Made by a program: the position numbers and the translations under genes. From Magicicada septendecula (lineage: Eukaryota; Arthropoda; Insecta; Hemiptera; Cicadidae), in contig CM068367.1 of NCBI GenBank assembly GCA_034769895.1, forward strand, positions 352,935,961-352,999,960: a DNA stretch of 64,000 nt, given 5' to 3'. Positions 46,693 through 59,096 of the stretch are shown in pieces. The stretch's first letter is position 1. The number at the start of each line of letters is the position of its first letter. The notes below the pieces were generated by a model, which was given only the letters and a program-made list of their open reading frames with translations, did not search any database and was not told where the DNA came from.

Positions 46693-48313
46693 TTATATAA
46701 CATAACAACACAATTTTGATTTCATGGGTGTAATTGTAATAAGAAGATAATACGTTATATAAGTTTTAAAATTGTTCCATTATTTATTTTTTATTATTAA
46801 ACAAAGTTCTTTCATTTCGCATATTGAAATAATACTCATTATTAAATCGTTTGTACAAATCTTTCGCACACGACTTATAGCTTACAAATTACATAAAACA
46901 GGTTATACATAAATCTTATTACCTACTCTTAACTAATTAATTATTTTTGCTCTCGGCTTACTCATTGTGTGTTCATCTTTTCCAATTGCTGATTAATTTA
47001 CTTCAATAATGAATTTACCTTTATTCCAATTTCTTTAATATTAATTGGCTTTAAAACTTTATACTCCATATGCATTCTCCTTTATCAACGAAGACTTTAT
47101 TAATTACGTTAACTTAAAAATCAAATATTTCTCTTATCATTTACGTTACTCTCAATTACTAAATTTTATACAAGAGATATTCTAAATTACACTCTGCTTT
47201 TACATTTATGTACAATTTAGTTATTTTAATCAACTGTTTGAATATCTTTCATTCTAACTTTAATTAGTGTCTTTCAAATGTCTGTAATTACAATGGTTTT
47301 TCAGCACGTCGTTTGACATGGTTAATCAGCCGTATGTCCTCAGTCCGTGTCCTCTGTGTCCTCCGTCCTCGGGTCCTCTTCCAGGATTCCACTGCATGTG
47401 CTGTTTAATAGTGGTCTCGCCTCACATCATATGCTGCAGGTGTATCCATAGACCTCCTCGTATGTGCTCTGCTGCTCTGGTTGACTTCCAGTTCGTCCTG
47501 TGACTCTCACTGTAGATTTAAAACAGCGTCTCTGACTGACAGCCTCCTGTGGCAACGATTGAATAGAGAAGAAGGAACTTTATTAGTGCGACCTGGTATT
47601 TATAGCCAGGTCGTGCAAAAGCTCAGGTCTGAACAATTTTCATCTTGTCAGAGTTTGTCGAAGCGTTTTTACCCCCACTCTGGTTCAATTCACTAATTTC
47701 GCCTATCTTCGCAAATTTTGAAGTCTGTTTCACACTACTCGATGCTCAATCGATCGCTAATTTTTATATGTTTACTATACGTAAATTACACTTCTTTATT
47801 GTAATTACAAAACGAGCTATTCACTTTTTACTTATAGTAATTGCACTTTCTGTCAATTTATCATGGTCTTTTAACCCTTTGTTCACCTTTATTTTCTACA
47901 CCCTCTGGTGTCTTTTGTTTTACCATATCGTACATATTTTTCTTATAATTGAAATAAAACATAAAATCTATCAATATTTGAAAAGGGTTGGCTTCACACA
48001 CACAAACAAAATACACGTGTACACAACGCTAGCGACAGGTGGGCCAGATATGCGTGTCCATGCAGGAATTCTGCGTTCCCTTTTTAACTATGACCCAGCT
48101 TGCAATCTGAATCATGTTTATTAATCAATATTTATTTAAATTATTTTGGCAATGCACAGTACCGTAAATGGTTGTACTGTTATATATATATAATTGTTAT
48201 CACTTTCCTCAAGTTTCCTTTTCTGTAATTATCTTTCTTAACACAATGACAGTAACATGATTCACACAACACTTATAATCGAATGTGCACATTTTGATTC
48301 TGATACACACAAC
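46693..48313 (-). mobile_element. probable LTR of the element whose gag start is at 45618
   Basis: Placed by the primer-site-like motif at its left edge and by a TATAAATA box on the minus strand (47598-47605) within an 8-bp-stem palindrome. The outer end is not resolved: I see no clear TG start, so the right limit is the hAT fragment at 48314. The plus-strand frames at 47318-48124 are low-complexity hydrophobic runs and I do not call them genes. Family cannot be named. Confidence 0.4.
47589..47613 (-). promoter_or_regulatory. TATA box inside a perfect 8-bp-stem hairpin
   Basis: CGACCTGG (47589-47596) and CCAGGTCG (47606-47613) flank a 9-base loop that contains the TATA core read on the minus strand. 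Candidate LTR promoter for the element at 45526-48313. Confidence 0.4.
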
Positions 48314-48390
48314 CAGTAGTGGATTTCAGTGTTTAAGGGCCCCAGGCAGTAGAACTAAAAAGGGCCCTGCATTTTACATTTAATTAAACA
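48314..48390. mobile_element. hAT-like terminal fragment
   Basis: The sequence starts CAGTAGTGGATTTCAG and continues with AAGGGCCCC and AGGGCCCTGC, the layout of hAT termini. The right limit is approximate. I find no matching opposite end and no 8-bp duplication, so it is either a decayed or truncated copy. Confidence 0.4.
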
Positions 48391-48592
48391 AGGCATTTAA
48401 TGAAAAACAATAGTAATAATAAAAACAGTTTTAAATTTCGATTATTTAGTTGCTCTGTAATATTTATTATTTCCTACTTACTTTTTATTTACTTTGTTTA
48501 CCAACAATCAGCTGTAGCTTGAGTCCATTTTTTTGGACGCCATCTTGAACTATTGCCAACTGCATATTTTTACTTACCAAGGTCCAGGATTC
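48391..48592 (-). mobile_element. internal-region fragment downstream of the LTR at 48593
   Basis: Read on the minus strand, the first bases after the LTR (ACCTTGGTAAGT) align with those after the LTRs at 52542 and 62838 (CCCGAAGGTAAG, CCCGAAGGTATA). This marks it as the 5' leader of a third internal region of the same family. An ATGGCG start occurs near 48540 but is followed by a stop after about 11 codons. Confidence 0.5.
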
Positions 48593-49662
48593 TGTTAAAC
48601 GAGTTAGAAAGAGAGAGCAGGATGGTTATTCGAAACAAATAATTAATCTGGCCCAGTTTAGTTTAACATTCAGTACTTTTATTAGTTAATAAAATTTATA
48701 AATCAATATGTGATTCTTGTTACCAAATAATCCATCTTTTATTTTATCTGACACACAATCTTATCTCCATCCCTTAATTACATTCTACCATTTATTAATA
48801 CACATGAAAAAAAGCTATATCAAACAGAAATCATTTTAAACCTAAATTCCGCAAACCACCGCTTCTTTTTTATGACATAATTTTCAACCCACATGCACAC
48901 ACACTCACCCCATACCCTTACGAGATCTCAATTTTTTGTTATTAACTTTTTTTCAATAAAACCATAAAAACATGATATTGAATTTTGTTACCCCTTGTTA
49001 AATTTATTTTACCCCCCAAGTGTTACTCATCTGAAATTTCGTCCAAAACAGTCCAGCCTCCTTACGTGTTTTCAGTCACTCCTCACATTTTTCTTACTTC
49101 CACTTTTTGTTTATTCGTCATTTTATCCGAAATTGTTAGTTCATTTGTAATAAAAAAAAACTTATTTCGGTGCCTTATTTCCTTCACTTATTTACATTTT
49201 AGTTGACTTGGGCGCGCCCGTAATTCGTCCGCAGACTTTTTCGGCCATACAGTACGAGAGTATGAATTCAACTGGGTTTTAGCCGGTGGGCGCCCTTAAA
49301 TTTAACACTCGGGCTGCCTACCCGAAATTACGTCCGTCGTCCCTTGATGTTGGTTGGCGACTGACTATAAACCAAGCGCAGACTGCTGACGCCGTCCCGG
49401 CGAGTTAGCAGACACTCCTGCATTCCTACGTGACATATGTTGGGCTCGGGTTATGACGTCGTGTAGCGTGATTCAAAATACAAAGTTCAAAGATAATTTG
49501 TCTAAAAATAGCTGTCTCCAGCTGCTTGATGCTAATAACTTTTCCCCGATAAACTTATTAAAGAAAATGTTAATAATTCCCAATAAAATTTACCAATAAA
49601 ATCATTAATATTACCAATATTCTCGGGGCGGTAGTATTTGTACTGTTATTGTAACAGTAACA
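48593..49662 (-). mobile_element. diverged LTR of the gag-only family (LTR-b)
   Basis: In plus coordinates it runs from TGTTAAACG to GTAACA. It occupies the position expected for the 3' LTR of the internal region at 49663-52541. Alignment with the LTRs at 52542 and 62838 is weak but colinear: the GAGATCTCAA segment near 48923 matches GAGATCTCAA near 52855, and the flanking leader matches. It contains a GC-rich 240-bp core (49210-49440). The outer end could also be at 49656. Confidence 0.55.
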
Positions 49663-51021
49663 GGTATTGCCCTCTCAATGCCGAAGCATAAAAACTCTCA
49701 TTGACACTCACATACTTCTTAAAGGGATCAGTCCAGATATGGCGCCATAACTCCCTTTACATTTTACTAAAACCATGGGTCACTTACCCCCCTGGTCCAG
49801 TGACTGTGGCCGCACCTGAATGACCTTACTGGGCTTCCCTCTCGAGATCCCAACACCGTAAGGCCAGTCAGGCACTTGACGCCCCTGCTCTGACGCGTGG
49901 GCCACCACAGGACCGCCGCCACAGTAGAACATCAAATCAAAATATTAAATAATGGCCTTGCATTATACCATATCCAGAACTGATCTGGTCCTCTTAGCTG
50001 TGCTGGTTTGCGTTAAGAAGCACTGGTTTTTCTTAAATTCTAATACACATATCCTTAACCTAACCTAATACATCTTAATTTTTGAATACCCACATCTTAT
50101 ATACCCCTTTCTCATTAATTCTTATCCCAAATTCAAAATATTTTCCTGATTCCAATCAGAATTTAAATAACCACTTCCTATTACACCATTACCAATATCT
50201 TTCATTACCCAATTCCCATCTCAAAAATATTTAGATTCATTACTAAAATTCCTCTTAGACACATTTAAATCGACTACATCATCACAAATTATCTACTTAT
50301 ATCTTTTCTCAAAAAATTATTAATCATCTCTATAATACTCTTCAAAACAACACAAAAATCATTTAATTACATCATAAGATCAATTACACATTCTATATTA
50401 TCAACATTATTATATTCCAATAAACATTTTATGTTTTATACAGGATAAACATAATACACACTCCAATTGACCATTACCATTATAACATTAAAATAAACAT
50501 CTCACCTTTAAATTTGCCTCAAAATTACAAACATTACAACTTTAATTTCAATTTTCCCTGATTAAACATTTTAACTGTTTATCTTACATTATCATTTCAC
50601 CTTTGACTTTCTATTGAACCTTTTAATAATCAACCGTTAATTATTTATCATTTATTATACAATTAAATTCTCCAAAAAATTTAAATTTATTACTAACATC
50701 CCTCTTTTCAATCAAATTAATTACCTCAAATTAATTTAATTACATAATTTAAACATTTTACATTCATAGTACTTTACTTTCATAATAAACTTCATTTATG
50801 GAAAATATTATTGTTGTTATCAACTCAATCATAACTCTACACCCTGATCATACAAAGTACAATATACCTCCTCTTAACATAACCTTAACACAATACATTT
50901 AACATCAATACAAATTTATCTACAATGTTCGTCATATTTTATTGTTTACCACACCTCATTACATAAGTTAGCCAAGTAATTACCATAAACTAAAATAATT
51001 AAATGTTCATTCACTATATAT

Positions 51022-51495
51022 CTAACCACCATCATCGAAATTTAGTCTGATTTTCACATAACAATTTTCATTCTTAATTACATGCATTATATTCTTATTT
51101 TTAATACAATGTCCTGTTAAATCTGTGTTATTTATTATACCATAATAATCTATAGGATTATTCCTTATTATTATCTTATACACCTTGTCAACATTAGTTA
51201 TATTCAAGTCGCCCTTAGTATTATTCATTATCCCCAGGTAAGTTATGATCTCATCATCATATTCATCTACTACATCAAGTACACTAATCCTACTCCAAGG
51301 TAAGTGCTTTTTATTGTCAATATTATCTACTCCACCAGGTAAGTTTTTAATTCTCTCAACTCTCTCAATACTTATTCTCTTCACTAACTCTTTATGATTT
51401 CTACTCAACTTGAATAATTCGATTTCTCTCACATTCTCCAAATCACCTTCCCACTCCCATTCCACATTTTCTCTCTCTATCCATGCAGAGGGCAC
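51022..51495 (-). pseudogene. gag-like protein of A1, C-terminal part
   Basis: 158 codons including the stop. It contains REIELFKLSRNHKELV and HLPWSRISVLDVVD and ends in LNFDDGG. The counterpart in region A2 (61158-61910) has REIELFKVKRGYKDL, HLPVVRISVL and the same FDDGG ending. Preservation of these blocks while the DNA has diverged suggests the family encoded a real protein ending here. Function unknown; gag-like by position only. It is separated from the preceding frame by stops or frameshifts. Confidence 0.6.
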
Positions 51496-51502
51496 TACAA
51501 CA

Positions 51503-51880
51503 TCATAAAAACATCCTGTCTTTTCCAGGACTACAAAAATTTAAGGGACCATTTTGAGACCTTTCGTCTCCGATTGAGGACCACTTGCCCTCCAAAAACA
51601 CCTGTGAAAACTCTATTTCACAATATACCTGGGGAAAATTTACCCTCTGCCCCATATTTCTACTTAAACTCTCTTCGTACTCCGTTTCTAACTCATGAAC
51701 ACTGACTACTACCCCTTCACAACCCCCTACTCCCATTACTCTCTCATTATCACTATTAATTTTTTCTGTATCACCCTTAGATACCCATTTTTCAACTATC
51801 TTACCACTACTACTTGTTAACTCATTATTATAATTGCCACTTACCTCGTTAATTATTTCTTCATTATTATTCGTCATCAT
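51503..51880 (-). pseudogene. gag-like protein of A1, middle part
   Basis: 125 codons, Asn/Glu/Ser-rich, with VVVSVHELETEYEESL, matching VLVSVDKLEKEWKESL in region A2, and NFPQVYCEIEFSQV near its end. It is in a different frame from the flanking parts. No known domain recognised. Confidence 0.55.
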
Positions 51881-51970
51881 ATCACCATTATAATTATCAC
51901 CCGTATTGACACCAATGTCGTCTGTTACTTCGTTAATTTCATTTATACTACACTTACCTGTATCTATTCC

Positions 51971-52378
51971 TCACAGTCCCATCCTCTCAATACTTTGTTC
52001 TAACTCGTTAAATTTAATTTCAAATGTCTCATTGGTTTTCTCAAAACGTTTATTAATTTGCTTTATTTCGTCTCTAATTTCATTAAAATTGCTTTCATTT
52101 TTTGTATTTTGTTCATTCATGTTAGTGTTTACTTCATCAAAACGACTATTTATTACATTAAGTTTTACATTTTGTTGCTCTAACATCACATTTTGCTTTT
52201 CTAGAAGTAATTGCATCATATTCATTATATCATTACAGTCATATTGTTTATTTTGGATAGGCGTTGAATGAATCGTAGCGCCTTCCATTGTTACAGATTC
52301 TGTCACGCTCATTTCTATATTTGATTGACTTTCTGTACTAATGTCAGTTAGGCTGACTTCATTATTATTATTCACCAT
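51971..52378 (-). pseudogene. gag-like protein of A1, N-terminal coiled-coil part
   Basis: 135 codons beginning MVNNNNEVSLTDIS, with SVTESVTMEGATIHSTPI and then a long heptad-like stretch (NMMQLLLEKQNVMLEQQNVKL onwards), predicted to be a coiled coil. Region A2 has the matching TESTVMSWLEIHSTPI (from an ATG at 62622) and NMMQLLLEQQSKMF. N-terminal coiled coils are common in insect LTR-element gag proteins. The start at 52378 fits the A2 counterpart. Confidence 0.65.
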
Positions 52379-52541
52379 TGTAATTATTTTATTACTTAAT
52401 TCTTATTTATAATACATATAAACAACTCATATCCTCTTGTAACTATTCACTTTTATGAGTTAATAAATTTTTTACACACTTATAAAAAATTTACGATTTT
52501 TCTTACCTTCGGGTTCACCTCCAGGGTCCTATAGACGAAAC

Positions 52542-53671
52542 TGTTGCAGAAATGATTATTTGGGTTTGAGTAGCAACATAATTACGCTAACACAGAATGG
52601 TTTTACAAGCCCTCTTTCTTTATTCTTATTCAACAATCCATCAATTTTTTAATATCCTTAATATTAAAATTCTTCAAGACAAACTTCCCAAAAACATAAA
52701 ATTTATTGATTATTAAATGCTATAACAAGGTTACTTAGAATAAAGTTTACTAGTCAACCAGTACTTTGACTCTATAACTATGCGCATTCTCATACTCTCT
52801 CACTTTCTCTCTCTCTCTCTTTCTGCTTTACATTGTTACTTTCCCCCGTTTATTGAGATCTCAAAATTGTTTTAGTCATTCCCGTATATGAATTTAAATT
52901 CTGTTGATGGTTTTAAGTTAAAAATTGGTTATGTATTCAAGAAGTTGCAACTTTAAAACTGTAAGATTTAAAAGTTTGGTCAATTTGTTATTGATTGTAC
53001 TTAACCATTCCGCTGGTGTCTCTGTGAGTTGCACAATCACTGTCTATTCAACCATCCGGTTCACTCCGCGAGTTTTTTGATTAAACTATTAAATTTGCTT
53101 CATTGTGACAGTTCATCACCACTGTATAAATTAAAATGATAGCCTACTCGTTATTTAGTCGGCCGACTGTATAATTGCTCGCGAGCACTGATATGGATAA
53201 CCGCGCGTTAGCGCATCTGCACGGTTAAAAAGATCTTAGTCAACTGTTTAATTGCTCGCACACTGGTTACTGGAACCGCGCGCTCATTTGCTGACCCGCG
53301 CAGCTCTGTAGTTTCTCGTCGACTGGGGTATTGCAACTGAAAGTATTGGGCATTGATCAGGCTACGCTCCAACGTATGTGTTTCATAGTGCCTTCTGATT
53401 GGCTGGTTTAAACTGGGCCAACGATGACTACAGCGTTTTACCGCCTGATGACTTTGACGGGTTACATTCGCCTTCTCTGTAATTCACAGATGTCCTGGAT
53501 TGCAGGTGATTGCATAACGCGTCTAGACGAACTGACGCCAAACATAAACATCGGCTGATGTTTTTTAATAAGATTACATGTCTCTTGGTTAACAGAGGTT
53601 CTCCAAAGGTTGTACAATAGTTGTGTTGGCATTTATTAAAATTCTTTATCACCCCATTCTGTCCCATTACA
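52542..53671 (-). mobile_element. LTR of the gag-only family (LTR-a, left copy)
   Basis: 1130 bp; on the minus strand it starts TGTAATGGGACAG and ends TGCAACA. It is about 95 percent identical by eye to 62838-63987, so the two are a pair bracketing region A2. It also serves as the upstream LTR of region A1. The 79-codon minus-strand frame at its start is not a gene. A short pyrimidine run (52797-52825) is the unexpanded version of the CT repeat in the other copy. Confidence 0.85.
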
Positions 53672-53682
53672 ATACCCCCCCC
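53672..53682 (-). other. polypurine tract next to LTR-a
   Basis: Eight G followed by TAT on the minus strand, directly before the TGTAATGGG start of the LTR: the usual place and composition for a plus-strand priming site. In A1 the corresponding tract next to LTR-b is degraded. Confidence 0.65.
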
Positions 53683-54720
53683 AATGAGAGGTTTTATGCC
53701 GAAACATAAAAACTCTCATTGCCTAAAACCTAAGAGGATAAGCAAGGGTATGGCGCCGCAACCCCCCTTAAATCTTTACTCAAATCATGGGTTACTTACC
53801 CCCCTAGTCTGGTGGCTGTGGCTGCACATATCCGACTTTACTGGACTTCCCCTGTCGAGATCCCAACAGCATAAAGTTGGACAGGCACGTCACCACAGTG
53901 TCACCTGACTCTGAAACATTCACTCAAAATATAAATAACCGGCCTTCCATTACTCCATATCCTCCACCGATTTGTTTCCTCTTAGTTGTACTGGTTTGTC
54001 ATTAACAAAGTACTGGTTCGATTCTTTTTTTCAAGTAACTGAAATTAATTACCTCAACTTAATTTAATTACCAAATTTACAACAATTTCAATTACATCAT
54101 AATAAAATTCATTTAGCCTTTTATACACCCGTCCAATCAAAAACGTTCAACTTGGCTACCAAGATTTCTATCTTTTAAACATTTTACCTTAATTTCAAAC
54201 AACCTGTAACCTTACTGTATACTTACATCTAATACATATAAATCCCATACACATTATATACTGATAATTTTCTCCCCTAACAAGACACTATTCCCCACCA
54301 AAATCATAAATTGATTACATACAACACAAAGTAAATAATAACAACATTACTATAAAATACATGTTACATACACAGGAATACAGTATTACCAACTTTTCAC
54401 CTTTGAATTTAAATAAAATTTACAGACATTACAATTTTGATCTCAACTGCCAATTAAATAAGCATTTTCATTGTTTATCTTTCATTCTAACTTCTACTTT
54501 ACTTTTGTGTTTAACATTTTAATCATTTAATTTTAATCGCCTACTATTTTAATTTCACATTAACCATCTCTTTTAATTAGTTATTTTAATTGCATTACTT
54601 AAAACATTTTACCTTTATAAAATCTTAAATTTTAATTACATTATAATCAAAACACTGTTAAGTTAATTACATCTTGCATTTATTTTATTTCATAATAAAA
54701 TTCATTTGTGTCAATTATTC
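53683..54720 (-). mobile_element. internal region A2, 3' part
   Basis: The sequence matches 49663-50700 of A1 over its first 350 bp and is otherwise AT-rich and non-coding. It ends at TATTC (54716-54720), where the BEL element is inserted; it resumes at 60886. Confidence 0.7.
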
Positions 54721-55127
54721 TGTTGCATGCTCAACGCTCTCGAATATTTTTAGAGTTAGTATTGCAATGCGAAGTGCTGCTGGTATAGGAATCGGAAATG
54801 TGTTTTTTAAATGAAGAAGTGGACTGTATGAAATCTGAGTTAAATAGCCATTTATTGAAAAATTATATAATGAAGCGCAGGCCCATGCAATTACGTATGG
54901 CGTACATTGCCAAGATACATAACGATCAAAAATTGTATAAAGAAGTTACATTATTAAAATTCACATTGCCCCGGCTAGCAAATGGAAGAGAGTAGTGATC
55001 AGATGAAAGGCTGAGTTTTAACTAACTAATTGTCGCAGCTCGCCGTAGCGACCTGTACTTTAAGCGAATGACGTAAGTGCGTGGGCTGATTGCGCGCGAG
55101 TATGTAAACAGATACAAAGGTTTAACA
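54721..55127 (-). repeat. 3' LTR of the BEL/Pao element
   Basis: 407 bp, TGTTAAACC to ATGCAACA on the minus strand. Against the 5' LTR I see three substitutions and one 8-bp indel, so insertion is fairly recent. Confidence 0.95.
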
Positions 55128-55832
55128 TACTGCCCGCCCAAAATCGGGCGATTTTGACATAGGTTACAGTCTAAAAAGTTGCTTGAAAACATGCAAGTGT
55201 ACATTAACAAGTTACAAACCTGAAATGTGTGATAATACATAGTATAATGAGTATTGGCGCATCGATAGATGGCCCATTAGATAGCATAAATACAAATACA
55301 ATATAAATAAATATAAATACAATATTGATTAATACTCATGGAATAATATAATAATAACAAAATACAAATGCTAGAATGTCCGATGACACATAATAATAAT
55401 AATGACAATATACCCAAATTCAATAACAATGATACATGGCAATGAAGAACACATAGTAAGTAGCATTACATAATAATTAATAAAAATCCAAAGAATTCAG
55501 TAATAATAGCATGACAATAAGTGCATAATAAGCAATATTACATAATAATACAATGGCAATATATACAAACAAATTCATGATAATAATCGCCCAATAGAAA
55601 TATACCCAAAAAATTCATGATAATTATAAACACTGCACTAAACAGTACACCATAACTGACATCACACTGACGAAAAAACACTTAAAATGTTTACTAATGC
55701 ACATATACATAGCGTACATTAATTTGGTATAAATATAAATGTATAAATAAGTACATTTAACATTGTACTTAGTAGTACGTAGAACATGTGCTCATCCGGA
55801 AATGTCCCGGGCATGAAGCAATGAAAAATCAA
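55128..55832. other. 3' untranslated part of the BEL/Pao element
   Basis: About 700 bp of AT-rich sequence between the integrase end and the 3' LTR. A purine-rich GGGCGGGCAGTA string on the minus strand (55128-55139) abuts the LTR and may be the polypurine tract. Otherwise nothing is seen. Confidence 0.6.
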
Positions 55833-56216
55833 TTAGTCTGATGCCACGGGAAGTGGACATAGTTTGTGGATAGGCCTACGCAGGATGCCGCTTGTGGTTC
55901 GGACATCCGCTACGCGTACTAACGAATCCTGACCTACATGGATTTGGGTGACAATACCATGCTTCCACTGCAGAGGTGGGGTATTGTCTTCTAAAATGAG
56001 GATGAGTTGTCCTGGAGACAAATTTTTTGAATGTTTTCTCCATTTATTTCTTTGTTGCAGCTGATGCAGATAATCTCTTGACCATATCTTCCATATAGAA
56101 TGGGTGAATCTCTGCAAAAGCTGCCATCTCCCCAAGCGACCCATTTTCACATCCGAATAGTCGGGTTCCGGGAGCGCAGTAAGTGGAGAACCAACTAAGA
56201 AATGTGCTGGAGTCAA
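55833..56216 (-). pseudogene. BEL/Pao integrase C-terminal part (DUF5641)
   Basis: 127 codons starting LTPAHFLVGSPLTALPEPD, followed by the KWRKHSKNLSPGQLILI, GIVTQIHVGQDSLVRVADVRT and RPIHKLCPLP blocks that close BEL/Pao integrases. It is in frame with the preceding part, from which only a TAG codon (56220-56222) separates it. Confidence 0.9.
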
Positions 56217-56219
56217 AGG

Positions 56220-56519
56220 CTAGGGATCCCCTGAATCATTTGAAATGGCGAACAAGGGACGCGAATTCAGACATGCCTCTACTTGAGTCAAAACAGTGTA
56301 ATGCTCTTCAAAGTTGAGAAGCGTACTGCCGATAACGCGCCGTAAATGAAATTTAACGCTTTTGACTCCGCTCTCCCATAGACCACCGAAATGAGGTGCT
56401 GACGGAGGTATGAAAGACCACTTGACCCACTGTGAACTGGCAAAGTCCTGAGTGGATTGTTGAAAGTCGTCTTGTTGAAAAAGTTTGTACAAATCGTGTA
56501 ATATAGTGCCAGCCAGCAC
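56220..56519 (-). pseudogene. BEL/Pao integrase core, second half
   Basis: 99 codons including the catalytic Glu in PHFGGLWESGVKSVK. The SDNGTNF block with the second catalytic Asp lies just upstream (about 56525-56550), after a stop. It ends in an in-frame TAG after NDSGDP. Confidence 0.88.
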
Positions 56520-56550
56520 GACGGAAATTTGTACCGTTATCGGAAAATAT

Positions 56551-56962
56551 TTATGCAGGGATGCCCCTGCGAGCCATGAAGCGTTTTAAAGCAGCTATAA
56601 AGGCGTCTGAAGTCAAATCTGATACCAATTCAAGGTGAATTGCCTTAGTGGCCATGCAAATGAAGAGTGAAATGTAAGCCTTTGTGAATGATTTGGACCG
56701 CTGCCCGCCCTGACGTAGAAATATGGGACCGGCATAGTCGACGGCACATTGTGAAAATGGCTTAGAAGGAGTGACTCTGGAAGAGGGTAATTGTCCTAAA
56801 AGCTGGCTTGAGCTAGTTGCGCGAAATCGAAAACAAGTGATGCATTTATGTATCACGGAGCGTATGTAAGATTTGTCATTGATGGTCCAATATCTTTGAC
56901 GTAGAGAGCACTGCGTTAGTTGTACTCCGGCATGGAGTAATCGAATATGCTCGTTTTCTATG
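56551..56962 (-). pseudogene. BEL/Pao integrase, zinc-binding domain and first half of core
   Basis: An open stretch carrying the H-H-C-C zinc module (ENEHIRLLHAG, then HKCITCFRF), the first catalytic Asp in CAVDYAGPIFL and the CMATKAIHLELVSDL block. A frameshift near 56965 separates it from the preceding protein, and a stop follows RRGIPA. Confidence 0.9.
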
Positions 56963-56969
56963 ATTAGGC

Positions 56970-59096
56970 CTAGTTAGTGAGATGAGACTGCGGGTGAAGT
57001 ATGATCTGGTGCTTACTATTATAGTTGAGCTGAGACTGTTGAAGGCGTCCGCCCACGCGTAATATCCCCGTGTTGTCTATAAAGGGATTAAGCGAAAAAG
57101 TTTTACTAGTATTAGGTACAGGGCGTTGTGCCTGAAGTTCTTTAATTTCGATGTTGAAATGCGATAGCTGGGATTGACGTATAAAAACCAAAAGTGCGCT
57201 GTGTAGCTCTTGTGAAGTTAAAAATGAAGTGTTTCTGTTAGCGACGGGAGACTTAGCGTTCCGAATGAATCGCAGGCAGTAAGCAAACACACGAATAAGT
57301 CTTGAAAGCGAGGAATAATTTTCAACATAATTAGGAGTGGATGAAGTAGTAACCAGAGCGAGTTGACCTTGTTTATGTTTTTCTTTGTCCAGATCTGGAT
57401 GAGTGCAGGAAGAGTTGGATTCGAAAGGATTGGTGGGCCATGGTGAAGGCTCCTCTGACAACCAGTATGGGCCATGCCACCATTGCGGGTGGCGGTGCAA
57501 CGAACGGGGTAAACAACCGCGGGATAGAATGTCCACGGGATTATCATGCGAAGCAACATGATACCGATATTTGCGAACTGCTCCGGGGAGTGAATCACCG
57601 AGATGTTCTGTCCTACGGGGTAGTGACACAACAATCCTACCACTAGTGTTTCGATAAGTGTTTGTGAGGAAATGATTTTCACATTCCGAGTCCTCAGCTG
57701 AGGGAGTACGGAAAGAAACGTCCTCCAACTGCCAGAAGTTCCTCAACTGTGACGAGATGGCATTATTGTCGTCACGAGCCATAAACGAAGAAACCGGTTT
57801 TGTCATGTCTACGTTAAAGGGTAAATTTCCGGCGAGGATAAAACCTAGTTTTGTTTCCTGTATTATCGGAAAGTGCGGACTCCGAATGAATTTAGTCGGC
57901 TCAATCAATTGCAAAAAATACTGTGCCCCGAGTAATATGTCAATCTGTGACGACAAATTAAGTTGCGGGTCAGCTAAAAATATGTTTTTTGGAATGTTCA
58001 ACGATGCCATATTAAAGGATTCTGTAGGGAGGTTATTTGTAATTCTGGGCAGAACAGCGCAGTGTACATTCAAACTGAAATCCCTGTAGCGTGAGTTTAG
58101 GCGCACCCTTGTGCTGAAATTGGCTTGGCATAGAGAATTATTTGTGCCCGTGATAGGCAGTTCGGATTTGTTTAATTTTAAGCCCATGCGGCGAGCGAAG
58201 CCCATCGTACAAAAGTTCGCTTGCGACCCTGAATCCAACAGGATTCTTACTGGGTGTTTGTTACCGGCACGATCGGTTGAGGTACATACGGCGGTAGACA
58301 ATAAAATTGATTTATTGGTTTGCAGCTTTAGGGAACATTGATTATTGTTCCTGTTCGAAGAATTATTTGTTGAAGCGTGGATCATGGTGTGGTGCCTTTT
58401 CGAACATGCTCTGCACGAAAATTTGGAAGGGCAACGCGAGGTTTCATGCCTGAGCGTGTGCAATTTAGGCAGAGCTTGTATTTTATTAACACGTCTTTGC
58501 GTTGACCCGGATGTAAAGCCACGAATTGTGGGCATTCGGACAATTTGTGATTCCCCCCGACACAGCTGACAAAGTCTATTGCTTGTTTGAGTATGTATCA
58601 GTGACCCAGTGAACTCAGCGCGTTTAGCCGGTTTGCGATAAGAAGTTTTATCGCTAACTTGCCTACCGCAAGATGAACCAGTCGGTGCATTAACATTTTG
58701 CAACAGCTGTCGCCTAGTATTCAGGAATTTAATAAAGTTATTATAATTTGGAAGCTGTTTGTCAGTTAAATCTTCCTTCCATAATCTACATGTGCGATCG
58801 TCAAGTTTTTGGGCGAGAAAATGCACAAAAATAATTTCGAATGTGTTCACTGGTAAATTTACTGAGTTCAGAGCATTTATGTTAGCGGTGAGATCATCTA
58901 TAAATTTGGAAATGCTAACCATAGAGTCCTGCTGCATGTGCTTCATGCCCAAGACATTAGCCACATAATACGCCGTAACAATCAATCTACTGTCATACCT
59001 GGCTCTTAACAACTCAATGGCCACCGTGTAGTTTTCGTGCGTGATTGGGAGTGATTTTATAACATTCAGCGCCTCATCCCTTAGTGATGAGTGCAA
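56970..59096 (-). pseudogene. BEL/Pao gag-protease protein fused to integrase N-terminus, reverse transcriptase deleted
   Basis: A 708-codon open frame. Residues 1-135 complete the gag (HSSLRDEALNVIKSLP, LARYDS-type motifs). About 175-240 hold decayed zinc-knuckle cysteines. The DUF1758 aspartic protease has its active site LLDSGSQA at 286-293 and the family blocks IDILLGAQYF and KLGFILAG. The reverse-transcriptase start is recognisable at about 468-502 (SECENHF, LGDSL), then the sequence jumps within a few residues to RYHVASHDNPVDILSRG, the end of the RNase H region. So the catalytic reverse transcriptase is missing without loss of frame. The rest leads to the integrase zinc domain. Confidence 0.9.

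Larger units (their letters stand above)
49663..52541 (-). mobile_element. internal region A1 of a gag-only, non-autonomous LTR family
   Basis: About 2.88 kb between LTR-b and the LTR at 52542. It starts, on the minus strand, with GTTTCGTCTATAGGACCCTGG and a GTAAG donor-like site, then holds the gag-like frames (52378 down to 51022). From 51021 down to about 50000 it is AT-rich and empty. The last 350 bp (49663-50040) align at roughly 75 percent with 53683-54030 in region A2. No protease, reverse transcriptase or integrase frame is present. Confidence 0.75.

Noticed and set aside
47578..47584. AATAAA signal downstream of the TATA hairpin
   Set aside because: It lies only about 15 bp from the TATA box, so it would fall before the transcription start and cannot serve that transcript.
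47318..48124. Three plus-strand frames of 61-159 codons
   Set aside because: Low-complexity, hydrophobic or Cys/Pro-rich, lying in a probable LTR read in the opposite direction; no recognisable domain.
48020..48313. Target duplication for the hAT-like fragment at 48314 (TACACAAC at 48020 against CACACAAC at 48306)
   Set aside because: Mismatch, wrong orientation relative to the terminus and no second terminal repeat.
57218..58968. Further frames inside the BEL/Pao element on both strands
   Set aside because: Shadows of the 708-codon gag-protease frame in other registers.
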